8,191 bases of DNA from Syntrophorhabdaceae bacterium PtaU1.Bin034 (GCA_002067405.1 MVRP01000187.1:1-8191), one strand, 5' to 3'. Shown: positions 1 to 5,302, counted from the stretch's first letter. The notes: generated by a model not told the origin, from the sequence alone. Numbers and translations: made by a program.

Positions 1-1
1 G

Positions 2-232
2 CCCATGTACATCCGGGCAGAAACGGTGATTCCCATAAGCGCCGCCCTTGTGGGGAAGGGAATGGGGGTGGGCACTGTCCTTGCCCTTATCGTGGCCGGT
101 GCCGGGGCGAGCATTCCGGAGATGATAATTCTCGGCTCCATGTTCAGGAAAAAGCTGGTGCTCGCGTTCATGGTGAACGTCTTTCTGGTTGCTATCGCGG
201 CTGGATATCTTGTGGATTGGCTGGTATACTGA
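2..232 (+). CDS. Permease, YraQ/ArsP (DUF318) type, C-terminal part
   Basis: This is the C-terminal 76 residues of a polytopic inner-membrane protein; the gene begins before the window. The reading frame is open from base 2 and stops at TGA 230-232. The visible part has two hydrophobic stretches. The segment around IPISAALVGKGMGVGTVLA and the motif GAGASIPEMIIL resemble the closing repeat of predicted permeases of the DUF318/ArsP_1 family, whose members are linked to efflux of metals or organoarsenicals. The substrate cannot be told from this fragment. It is followed in the same direction by three short redox-type genes and is probably the first visible member of their operon. The UGA stop here is ordinary. 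Family assignment is from memory of the motif, without a search. Confidence 0.7.
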   Translation, partial: PMYIRAETVIPISAALVGKGMGVGTVLALIVAGAGASIPEMIILGSMFRKKLVLAFMVNVFLVAIAAGYLVDWLVY

Positions 233-235
233 TGG

Positions 236-267
236 CAGGTGCCGGTTGAGTCCAGGACAGGTGCCGG
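236..267 (+). repeat. 10-bp direct repeat CAGGTGCCGG, two copies
   Basis: CAGGTGCCGG occurs at 236-245 and again at 258-267, a period of 22 bp. It lies in the 66-bp gap between the permease stop and the next ATG. Two helical turns of spacing would suit a protein binding site, but it may be chance. Confidence 0.35.
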
Positions 268-285
268 CGACAGGCTAGAAAGATC

Positions 286-301
286 AGGAGGATCCATTAT
301 G
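286..301 (+). promoter_or_regulatory. Strong ribosome binding site that sets the start of the double-UGA gene
   Basis: AGGAGG at 286-291 lies 7 nt before ATG 299-301. That ATG is in the same frame as the downstream ORF that otherwise would have to begin at GTG 335. The only obstacles between them are TGA 323-325 and TGA 332-334. GTG 335 has no good Shine-Dalgarno sequence of its own. Confidence 0.6.
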
Positions 302-649
302 TCCATTTTTCAAGTGATGGGATGAGTTACCTGAGTGGATCCGAACGCGCCGACAGTTAGCCGGCGCACACTCAGATTTATTGACGGAACGCAGATCGCG
401 CTCACTAATCTCCATGAAATAATGGTGGAGCTTTACTCTGTCGGTAAGAAGCCAAACAGGGAAACGGTCGAGGAGATCATTGCCGGGCTGGAGGCCATGG
501 GTAATTATATATCCGACTCAGAACTGGTCCGCAGGGAGTACAGGAATGTTCTGCTTAAGGAATATGAAGAATTTGTTGAGACACATGACAGAGAGGGAGA
601 GAGGAAGGGGAAGGCATCTCCAAATACTCCCGAAGGAAAAAACCCGTAA
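299..649 (+). CDS. Small conserved-looking protein, candidate double selenoprotein (U-x-x-U at N-terminus)
   Basis: Read with UGA as selenocysteine, the protein is 116 residues. It begins MSIFQVMG-U-VT-U-VDPNAP, giving a U9-x-x-U12 pair that would mimic a CxxC redox motif. The remainder is a soluble alpha/beta protein with RRTLRFIDG, LHEIMVELYSVG, a helix-rich middle and a charged tail rich in Glu, Arg and Lys. No family is recognised with certainty; the pattern of a beta segment, then LDEI-type and Asn-Tyr-Ile helices, recalls small proteins near metal permeases. The start at ATG 299 is chosen for its AGGAGG; the conservative alternative is GTG 335 (104 aa). Both stops before 335 are UGA, and two further UGA-containing genes follow. 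Stop is TAA 647-649. The 3' end carries a -1 slippery heptamer leading into the glutaredoxin frame. The body is clearly coding; the Sec residues are inferred. Confidence 0.6.
347..367 (+). promoter_or_regulatory. Candidate bacterial SECIS hairpin after UGA 332
   Basis: GCGCCG (347-352) pairs perfectly with CGGCGC (362-367) around a 9-nt loop. The stem begins 12 nt after UGA 332-334 and lies inside the coding region, as bacterial SECIS elements must. The loop lacks an obvious GGU, so SelB recognition is unproven. Confidence 0.4.
637..643 (+). other. A AAA AAC -1 frameshift heptamer linking the small protein to the glutaredoxin frame
   Basis: In the upstream gene's frame the codons are GGA AAA AAC CCG TAA, so A637-AAA-AAC fits the X XXY YYZ slippery pattern exactly in phase. 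After a -1 slip the next codon is CCC 643-645. That frame is then open into the glutaredoxin domain with no stop before UGA 682. A Shine-Dalgarno-like GGAAGGGG lies at 603-610. An alternative is a one-base deletion in the A run, by mutation or sequencing, in a gene that is really a fusion. Confidence 0.45.
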
Positions 650-891
650 CAGGCAAAATCATTATCTACGGCACCGAAGGTTGACCTTTCTGCAGACAGG
701 CTCGGGAAGCCTATGGTGACAGAGCTGTTTTCATCAACGTGGAGGACGACCCGGACCTGTTCGACGAGATGCTTGCCCTTTCCGGAGGCAGGGAACAGGT
801 CCCGGTTATCGTCGATGGGGACAGGGCGGCGATCGGTTTCGCGGGTGACGTATCGCTGCGTGGAGGCACCCCTATCTTCGGGGGCGTTTGA
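643..891 (+). CDS. Glutaredoxin-like selenoprotein (active site U-P-F-C)
   Basis: The frame reads KIIIYGTEG-U-PFCRQARE, where UGA 682-684 replaces the first Cys of the glutaredoxin CPFC active site. Downstream it has the expected VNVEDDP-like strand, a helix ending LSGG, the cis-proline motif QVPVIVDG and a Gly-rich end. It stops at TGA 889-891. Glutaredoxins reduce disulfides or glutathionylated proteins; a Sec nucleophile usually raises reactivity. Sec glutaredoxins are known in anaerobic deltaproteobacteria. The start is unusual: back to the previous stop (586) there is no ATG, GTG, TTG or CTG in frame. Entry could be by -1 frameshift at 637-643, used here as the boundary, or by the rare ATC codon at 616, which has GGAAGGGG five bases upstream. 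The fold and Sec site are well supported; the start is not. Confidence 0.72.
686..709 (+). promoter_or_regulatory. Candidate SECIS hairpin after UGA 682
   Basis: Bases 686-692 (CTTTCTG) pair with 703-709 (CGGGAAG) in seven pairs, two of them G-U. The 10-nt loop 693-702 contains AGG. The stem starts one base after the UGA codon and stays within the reading frame. Position and loop suit a bacterial SECIS; stability has not been computed. Confidence 0.45.
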
Positions 892-903
892 GCGGTAAAG
901 AAG

Positions 904-920
904 GTCCCTCGGCGAGGGAC
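904..920 (+). other. Intercistronic hairpin between glutaredoxin and HesB-like genes
   Basis: GTCCCTC (904-910) and GAGGGAC (914-920) form a perfect 7-bp stem with a 3-nt loop, followed only by ATTTACC. The weak T run makes a strong terminator unlikely. It could act as an mRNA processing or stability element, or a leaky terminator that lowers expression of the last gene. Confidence 0.45.
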
Positions 921-950
921 ATTTACCGTGATGATCGGAGGAGTATATGC

Positions 951-1244
951 GTGTTGACAGTCACTGAAAAAGCTCTCGACATGATAAACGATCTGTTCGG
1001 AAGACCGCGCTCAGTGAGACTGGTCATGCAGTCAGAATGAGGTGCATCAAGACTGGGGATGGCTCTGGATGAGCCGCAACGGGGTAACGCAACCTTTGTG
1101 CATGGCGGTATCGCGTTTTCCATCGAAAAGAATCTTCTCGCTATCGCCGGGCCGGTCCATATCGATTTTGTCGAGTGGCTCTCAGGACCGGGATTCAGCA
1201 TAAAATCAAGTCTTCCATCAGGAAAAGAATGCGGATCCGGTTGA
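951..1244 (+). CDS. HesB/IscA-like selenoprotein (Sec30)
   Basis: Reading UGA 1038-1040 as Sec gives 97 residues: MLTVTEKALDMINDL, VRLVMQSE-U-GASRLGMALDEP, HIDFVEW and a C-terminal CGSG. It matches the Cys-type HesB-like protein at 2779-3081 along its whole length; there the segment is LSQPGCCGGATLGMALDQP, so the UGA falls on a conserved Cys. HesB/IscA proteins are A-type carriers that bind iron or Fe-S clusters through three Cys. Here the first ligand position would be Sec and the C-terminus keeps only one Cys (CGSG), so cluster carriage is uncertain. Start GTG 951 has GGAGGAG at 937-943, 7 nt upstream, and agrees with the start of the homologue. ATG 947 is in another frame and stops after six codons. 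It is the last gene of the plus-strand group. Sec in HesB-like proteins is, as I recall, a known bacterial selenoprotein class. Confidence 0.82.
1044..1063 (+). promoter_or_regulatory. Candidate SECIS hairpin after UGA 1038
   Basis: GCATC (1044-1048) pairs with GATG-C (1058-1063, one bulged G at 1062) around a 9-nt loop with GGG at its 3' side. It starts three bases after the UGA codon. The stem is short, so this is a weaker candidate than the other two. Confidence 0.35.
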
Positions 1245-1248
1245 GAAT

Positions 1249-1264
1249 GGATGATTTCTCATCC
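1249..1264. terminator. Small symmetric hairpin between convergent operons
   Basis: GGATGA (1249-1254), TTTC loop, TCATCC (1259-1264) form a perfect 6-bp hairpin. It sits at the meeting point of the plus-strand HesB-like gene (stop 1244) and the minus-strand MoaD-like gene (stop 1259). There is no T tract on either strand, so it is only a possible weak bidirectional terminator. Confidence 0.25.
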
Positions 1265-1549
1265 GCCATAGGGCAGATCAAGATACAGATTGACTCTATC
1301 ACCGTCTTTCAGAACGGTGTGTATGCCTTTCTCACACAGGCCGAGGGGACAACCGTTTATCAACACCTCGAAAATGGGTTGCAGGGCCGTGCCTTCGCTA
1401 TTCAGGTATTCAAGGTTCTCCGATGTCGTTGAACGGTCCGATATGATCCTGACGAGGTCCTTGAGCGTGACCTCGGCTGTGTCGAGGTCAATGCTGTCGA
1501 TGTTCCTGTCCCCGAGAAGGAGATAATTGGCGGTGAGATTGATTTTCAT
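1259..1549 (-). CDS. MoaD/ThiS-like ubiquitin-fold sulfur carrier
   Basis: This 96-residue protein begins MKINLTANYLLLG and ends VLKDGDRVNLYLDLPYGG. The C-terminal Gly-Gly, preceded by a DGDRV turn and a final beta strand, is the hallmark of MoaD/ThiS-type carriers, whose last glycine is adenylated and then thiocarboxylated. The middle EVLINGCPLGLCEKG contains two Cys. Start ATG 1547-1549 is chosen for the AAGGAG just upstream; the frame is open further up but there it overlaps the preceding gene. It is the last gene of the minus-strand group. No E1-like activating enzyme or molybdopterin synthase partner is in the window, so the acceptor pathway (molybdopterin, tungstopterin, thiamine or another sulfur transfer) is unknown. 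Stop is an ordinary UGA directly after the Gly-Gly, where family members normally end. Confidence 0.75.
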   Translation of the reverse strand: MKINLTANYLLLGDRNIDSIDLDTAEVTLKDLVRIISDRSTTSENLEYLNSEGTALQPIFEVLINGCPLGLCEKGIHTVLKDGDRVNLYLDLPYGG

Positions 1550-1570
1550 GGAAACTCCTTTTCCTCCTGC

Positions 1571-1587
1571 CGGCGGAAGCTCCGCCG
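1571..1587 (-). other. Strong intercistronic hairpin before the MoaD-like gene
   Basis: CGGCGGA (1571-1577), a 3-nt loop and TCCGCCG (1581-1587) form a perfect 7-bp stem in the 44-bp gap after the H-cluster-like gene. In the transcript it is followed by AGGAGG and AAGGAG, not a U run. It is therefore more likely to affect mRNA stability or translation of the MoaD-like gene than to terminate. Confidence 0.5.
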
Positions 1588-1593
1588 ATCGTT

Positions 1594-2739
1594 TTATGTT
1601 CCCACACCGGCATGGACGCTCTGGTCCGGGTCCGCTACCTCGGCAGGTGCGGGCAGGATCGGTGCCGCTGACGCAAAGCATCCCCGGCGGTAAATGTCCA
1701 GAAGGTGTTCGTGATCGTGGAAGCGTTGCTTCACCCGGTATTTTTGGATAAGGCCACCGAGGTCTGATATACTTGCAAAGGGCTTGCGTGAATTCAGGGG
1801 CCCCTCCGGACATCCCCCGGGGCACGCCAGAAGCTCAACAAAATCTGTGCGAACAAACCTCCCCCCTTCCATCTCCCCGAGGAGGCGGATCACGTTGTGT
1901 ATGCCGCTCACGGTCATGCTGGTTGTCAGCGGTCTATCTCCGGCAGAACAACCTGTTCCTGTGCCCGTCGCAACCGTTCCTTCTGCTTCGTTTCGTCTAT
2001 TCACTACGGCCTTTCTTGAGAGCCCGGTGATGATATCCCTGTAGACCAGGTTGACTCCAATTACTCTGTCCACCGCGGACCGTGTCGTCATGATAGGGTC
2101 TCTCGCTTCCGCAGCTTTCGCGGGACAGGGAGAAACGAAGAAGGCGCCTATCTTCTCGGGGGAAAGGCCTGTTTTCTCTGCCGCCCTTTCTTTTGCCAGT
2201 CTCGCCGCCACCTCCATGGGGCTCAAAACCGGGGCGACGTGCTTCAAAAGACCTGGGAATCTCATCCGGATGAGTTTCAGAACAGCGGGGCAGGAAGAGG
2301 AGAACAGGGGTCTTGCGCAGAGTTTTCGCAGGACATGCTGTTCGATAATGAACCCAACCACCTCGGCGGCCTCGGCAACCCTGAAAACCTCGCTGAAACC
2401 CATGTTCGAAAACACATCCTGAAGGTCTTCGAAAGAAATCTCATCCGAAAAACATTCGGTGTCGAGGAACACCTCCAGGGAGGGTGGCAGAAGAGCGATA
2501 CTGTAGGGATACAGGGACAGTGTCGCCAGCGTGTCGGCATTAAAGGCCCTGGCCTGATTCGGGCACATTCGGATACAGTCGCCGCAATCGACGCACCTTC
2601 TTCTCAAAATCTGCGCTTTACCAGACTGCAGCTGGATCGCGTTCACCGGGCATCCCTCGATGCACCTGCCGCAACCCTTGCATCTTTGACCATCAATCTG
2701 CATCGCGTAAAGATCGTCACCCATCATACCCGCTTCCAT
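1594..2739 (-). CDS. Two-[4Fe-4S] ferredoxin fused to an [FeFe]-hydrogenase H-cluster-like domain
   Basis: The 381-residue protein starts with a two-cluster ferredoxin domain: C20-x2-C23-x2-C26-x3-C30 and C49-x2-C52-x2-C55-x3-C59. The rest resembles the large-subunit C-terminal domain of [FeFe]-hydrogenase. All four Cys that would hold the H-cluster cubane are seen: SSSC150PA, SPC205PAKAAE, and AC306PGGC310. The Lys and Glu of the second motif are also kept. The catalytic TSCCP motif is SSSCP, so the proton-relay Cys is Ser, as in putative sensory hydrogenase-like proteins rather than fast catalysts. The usual GGG after the last motif is replaced by EGPL. The start may be ATG 2739 or the Met pair four codons later. 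A Cys-type HesB-like gene lies 39 bp upstream and a MoaD-like gene downstream. A cytoplasmic redox, H2 or Fe-S sensor or an electron-transfer role are possible; hydrogenase activity is not assumed. Confidence 0.8.
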   Translation of the reverse strand: MEAGMMGDDLYAMQIDGQRCKGCGRCIEGCPVNAIQLQSGKAQILRRRCVDCGDCIRMCPNQARAFNADTLATLSLYPYSIALLPPSLEVFLDTECFSDEISFEDLQDVFSNMGFSEVFRVAEAAEVVGFIIEQHVLRKLCARPLFSSSCPAVLKLIRMRFPGLLKHVAPVLSPMEVAARLAKERAAEKTGLSPEKIGAFFVSPCPAKAAEARDPIMTTRSAVDRVIGVNLVYRDIITGLSRKAVVNRRNEAEGTVATGTGTGCSAGDRPLTTSMTVSGIHNVIRLLGEMEGGRFVRTDFVELLACPGGCPEGPLNSRKPFASISDLGGLIQKYRVKQRFHDHEHLLDIYRRGCFASAAPILPAPAEVADPDQSVHAGVGT

Positions 2740-2778
2740 CTCCCGAACGCTGCGCCCGGGAAAGCGTAGCGGGCGGGC

Positions 2779-3081
2779 TTATGAACAGCATCCCCCGCCG
2801 CCGGAGAGGTTCGATGTGAGCTGAAATCCTGATCTGCCCGGTCCCTCAACGTAATCAACGCTGATCGGCCTGGCCTTTTCCAGCAGATCCCTGTCGATCA
2901 CGAAGGTCAGTCCCTGATCGGTGAACGTCATGTCGTTTGCTCCCGGCTGATCCAGGGCCATGCCCAGCGTCGCTCCGCCGCAACAACCCGGTTGCGAGAG
3001 TATCCTGATGACATGCGATCCCTGCTGTTTCTCCACAAAGCCCTTGATCGCATCGATAGCCCTCTCAGTAACCGTAAACAT
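2779..3081 (-). CDS. HesB/IscA-like protein (Cys form)
   Basis: The protein has 100 residues, MFTVTERAIDAIKG through a C-terminal GGGGCCS. Cys33-Cys34 sit in SQPGCCGGATLGMALDQP and Cys98-Cys99 near the end, the usual arrangement of ligand positions in A-type Fe-S carriers, although the C-terminal motif is CC rather than CGC. Start ATG 3079-3081 is fixed by AGGAGG five bases upstream. The frame is also open further up, but that sequence is leader. It heads the group with the H-cluster-like and MoaD-like genes, so delivery of iron or a cluster to the ferredoxin/H-cluster protein is a reasonable inference. It is a homologue of the Sec-containing protein at 951-1244. Confidence 0.82.
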   Translation of the reverse strand: MFTVTERAIDAIKGFVEKQQGSHVIRILSQPGCCGGATLGMALDQPGANDMTFTDQGLTFVIDRDLLEKARPISVDYVEGPGRSGFQLTSNLSGGGGCCS

Positions 3082-3565
3082 GGTATCCTCCTTGTTGTGA
3101 ATCCTGTTGCACCCTAATCCACGTATTCTCTCACAACGAACTGGCCAGGAAACAATGAGGTTAGTGGCCTTCTCCGCCGGGCGACCGTTCTCCCCCATAG
3201 TCCGCGCTCCTAAGTTGTGCACCATCCTCGCTCCACCCACTGGGACCAGTCTGAACGGCCGACCGGTGCCAAAGGGATCTATGTTCGGAAGCTTTGGTTC
3301 CTCGCCAGGGAGCGCGTCAGTCTCCCGCACTTCACCGGAGAGGGGCCAGGTGATCGTCAAACCTATCTTTCCGGTTTCCACTACGCCTGTCTTCCGTCAA
3401 TCAACAGGCGATAGCCCCTCTCCGGCAGTTCCACGAATGCTGCGTCGCCATCCGTCTTCTCCAAAAAGTCTGCACTTCACTTCCGCTAATGCAGCGTCTC
3501 CTATTGTAACCCGGCACTTCGATAATACGATGTTGAATCTCTGTATCCGCATAGACAACTGCAGC
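3082..3565 (-). pseudogene. Long leader of the HesB-like operon with a possibly broken small gene
   Basis: Between the promoter at 3572-3599 and the HesB-like ATG lie about 480 nt with no intact recognised gene. ATG 3552 opens a 51-codon frame (MRIQRFNIVLSKCRVTIGD...) ending at TGA 3397-3399. From about 3476 the neighbouring frame looks more protein-like (SADFLEKTDGDAAFVELPER... to TAG 3381-3383), as if one gene had suffered a single-base change. The first frame reopens at GTG 3381 (ETGKIGLTITWPLSGEVRETD...) and runs without a stop into the HesB-like protein. A hairpin, CGCCTGT with ACAGGCG around a 13-nt loop, lies at about 3385-3411. It may be a decayed gene, a regulatory leader, or both; no family is recognised. 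Confidence 0.3.
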
Positions 3566-3571
3566 CTCGTT

Positions 3572-3599
3572 ATTTTAGCATAATGGCCGGAATTGTCAA
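3572..3599 (-). promoter_or_regulatory. Sigma-70 promoter for the minus-strand HesB-like operon
   Basis: On the minus strand TTGACA (3594-3599) is followed after 16 bp by TAAAAT (3572-3577). A TG lies one base before the -10, making it an extended -10. The -35 is a perfect consensus. Transcription would start near 3565 and run toward the HesB-like gene. Confidence 0.65.
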
Positions 3600-3724
3600 T
3601 GCTGAATGGGAATAGAACTCCTCGATATCCTCAGGTATCTGCCGCGGAACAACTGTGGGACATACTATTCTCTGTCGACATGGAGCCAGAGTACCGTCAT
3701 TGACCGTGAATCCCCGGCACTCTG

Positions 3725-3988
3725 TCAATCCATCTTCTTCTCTTGAGCCCTCTCCAGAAAGTGTTTTATATGCTCCTTATCCCATATGTGCCCTTCGCAC
3801 AAGATGTGATCATCGACGATCAACGCTGGCGTTATCAGAAACTGGCTCTTCTCCATTTCAAGGATTTCCCGGAGTTCGTGGATCACGTCCAGTTCGCAGT
3901 TGCAGTGCAATTCCTTCAGGGCATCCAGAACGTTCCTCACGAGTCTCCTCTGCATCATGTCTTCCTGTCCAACAATTCTGATCTTCAT
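3725..3988 (-). CDS. Thioredoxin-fold protein lacking the CxxC motif
   Basis: This 87-residue protein begins MKIRIVGQEDMMQRRLVRN and keeps the cis-proline motif ITPALIVDD (Thr53-Pro54), typical of small thioredoxin_3-type proteins. Where those have GPGCxxC after the first strand, this one has GQEDMMQR, so the usual redox pair is absent. It carries Cys29-Asn-Cys31 at the end of the first helix and Cys64 after the sheet, which could bind a metal or form a different disulfide. Start ATG 3986-3988 is chosen because GGAGGTG lies six bases upstream; GTG 4012 is an in-frame alternative without a site. The gene is third in the sigma-54 unit, 27 bp after the transporter. Stop is an ordinary UGA. Confidence 0.72.
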   Translation of the reverse strand: MKIRIVGQEDMMQRRLVRNVLDALKELHCNCELDVIHELREILEMEKSQFLITPALIVDDHILCEGHIWDKEHIKHFLERAQEKKMD

Positions 3989-4015
3989 TTCACCCACCTC
4001 CCACGAGGTCACTCC

Positions 4016-4789
4016 TTATATCGTTACGCCAAAATAGATCAGTATGTACTTTACGGAAACGTAGAGGAAAAGCAAGCCGAACAACGTCTTCAATACGGCA
4101 GGTTTGAACTTTGCCACAAGCTTGGCCCCGAATACAGCCCCTATCAAGGCGCCGATTCCCAGGGCAACCGCGGCAGGGATGTCCACGACCCCCTGGTAAA
4201 GTTTAAAAATTGCTCCTATCAGGGCCATCCAGACAAAGGCGGCCATTGAGGTGCCTATTGCAAGTTTTACGGGCGCTTTGAGAAAATATATGTATGCAGG
4301 CACGAGGGCATAGCCGCCGCCCAGACCGATGATACCGGTCAGAGTACCGATCACGGAACCCAAAAAACTTTTCGACAAAGGCTTGCCCGGGATTGCCTGT
4401 GCCTGTTCCGGCTGCTTCGACCCGAAGATCCCTTCATACAACATCCTGAGGGAGACGATAATAAAGGCGATCCCGATGATGAGGTCGATCAGCGGACCGT
4501 GGCCCTTGATGTACCCGAAGATGATGGATCCGATGATGACACCCAGAATACCGCTGTAACCGGTGATAAAAGCCGTTTCCCTGTCGACGTTCTTCATCCT
4601 GAAGTGCTGGATGGCCCCGGATGCAGCGGTGAAAACAACAGCCGTAAGCGTGGTACCAACGGCAATGGCGGGATCGAAATGGAAACCAAAGCGGATCACC
4701 GGCATCATCAAAGCACAACCCCCTGTCCCCAGTAGCCCTCCGACTATTCCGGCAAGAAAACCTGTGATGAGATAAACAATATAGATCAT
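4016..4789 (-). CDS. TSUP (TauE/SafE) family transporter
   Basis: A hydrophobic inner-membrane protein of 257 residues, close to the usual family length, with about eight membrane segments in two related halves. Each half opens with a glycine-rich motif: GFLAGIVGGLLGTGG near residue 11 and GTLTGIIGLGGGYALVP near residue 150. TSUP proteins export or import sulfur-containing organic or inorganic anions such as sulfite or sulfoacetate. The substrate here is not shown. Start ATG 4787-4789 has GGAG seven bases upstream and lies 12 bp after the NifX-like gene, so the two are surely co-transcribed. Its place in a sigma-54-controlled unit with a Cys-rich PAS activator suggests response to a sulfur or redox cue. 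Confidence 0.85.
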   Translation of the reverse strand: MIYIVYLITGFLAGIVGGLLGTGGCALMMPVIRFGFHFDPAIAVGTTLTAVVFTAASGAIQHFRMKNVDRETAFITGYSGILGVIIGSIIFGYIKGHGPLIDLIIGIAFIIVSLRMLYEGIFGSKQPEQAQAIPGKPLSKSFLGSVIGTLTGIIGLGGGYALVPAYIYFLKAPVKLAIGTSMAAFVWMALIGAIFKLYQGVVDIPAAVALGIGALIGAVFGAKLVAKFKPAVLKTLFGLLFLYVSVKYILIYFGVTI

Positions 4790-4801
4790 GGTGATTCTCC
4801 T

Positions 4802-5176
4802 TTATATTTTATTTCCTTCATTCCTCGACCGGTATCCTGGCCCCCGACATTTCCCCGTAACATCCTCATTCCCCTCCCGGGTCTCGCTGAGAAAACGTCC
4901 AAGAATATCCATCGCATCTCCCATTGCATTGTCGATGACGAGAATGCCCCTTTCCTCGAAAAACGCCTTGTTGATCCCGTCGATGCCCCCGCAGATCAGA
5001 ACCTCGATTCCCATCCTGAGAATCTTCCCCCTTCTTCCGCTCAGCGAAAGACGGGAAAAGGGGAACTTTGATGCGGAACGAACATCACGTCCTTGCGTGA
5101 GACAAACAAGGAACTCAGGAGCCGTCGAAAAATGGGGTGAAACACGGTCTTTGAACAACGGGACACCTATCTTCAC
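4802..5176 (-). CDS. NifX/NifB-type dinitrogenase Fe-Mo cofactor family protein
   Basis: The protein has 124 residues and opens MKIGVPLFKDRVSPHFSTAPEFLV, the characteristic start of the NifX/NifY/NafY-like fold (Pfam Nitro_FeMo-Co). It continues with VLICGGIDGINKAFFEERGI, which forms the conserved Gly-rich core. Members bind Fe-S or Fe-Mo cofactor precursors; many, in genomes without nitrogenase, are of unknown role. No nif genes are seen here. The tail is charged and contains a lone Cys (GKCRGPG). GTG 5174-5176 is preferred over GTG 5194 because the sigma-54 promoter predicts transcription from about 5204. That leaves only ten bases before GTG 5194, whereas AGAGG lies ahead of GTG 5176. It is the first gene of the unit with the TSUP transporter. 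Confidence 0.8.
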   Translation of the reverse strand: MKIGVPLFKDRVSPHFSTAPEFLVCLTQGRDVRSASKFPFSRLSLSGRRGKILRMGIEVLICGGIDGINKAFFEERGILVIDNAMGDAMDILGRFLSETREGNEDVTGKCRGPGYRSRNEGNKI

Positions 5177-5212
5177 TGTGCGCAACCTCTTCACAAGTTA
5201 CGATGATTTCCC

Positions 5213-5231
5213 AAAGCAATGCCTGTGCCAA
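5213..5231 (-). promoter_or_regulatory. Sigma-54 (-24/-12) promoter
   Basis: The minus strand reads TTGGCAC (5225-5231), AGGCA, TTGCTTT (5213-5219). This matches TGGCAC-N5-TTGCT, with GG and GC ten bases apart. Expected start of transcription is near 5204, just ahead of the NifX-like gene. Confidence 0.85.
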
Positions 5232-5302
5232 AAACTTAATTGCACATATGCTAATGATACTAATATCTTGTGGATAGGGGAGCTAACGCCTGCCAGGTAA
5301 AC

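Noticed and set aside
947..967. ATG 947 as the start of the HesB-like gene
   Set aside because: It is out of frame and stops after six codons; GTG 951 is in frame, well spaced from GGAGGAG and matches the homologue's start.
299..1244. Alternative genetic code (UGA as Trp or Gly) to explain the in-frame UGAs
   Set aside because: The permease, MoaD-like, glutaredoxin and HesB-like genes and the thioredoxin-like gene end at UGA where families normally end, and the internal UGAs fall on Cys positions, not Trp or Gly.
1773..2769. Several plus-strand open frames opposite the H-cluster-like gene
   Set aside because: They are antisense shadows; the minus frame has clear ferredoxin and H-cluster motifs.
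3670..3727. Read-through of the UGA stop of the thioredoxin-like gene as selenocysteine
   Set aside because: The extension would be about 19 residues without family resemblance, and the protein already ends after a typical C-terminal helix.
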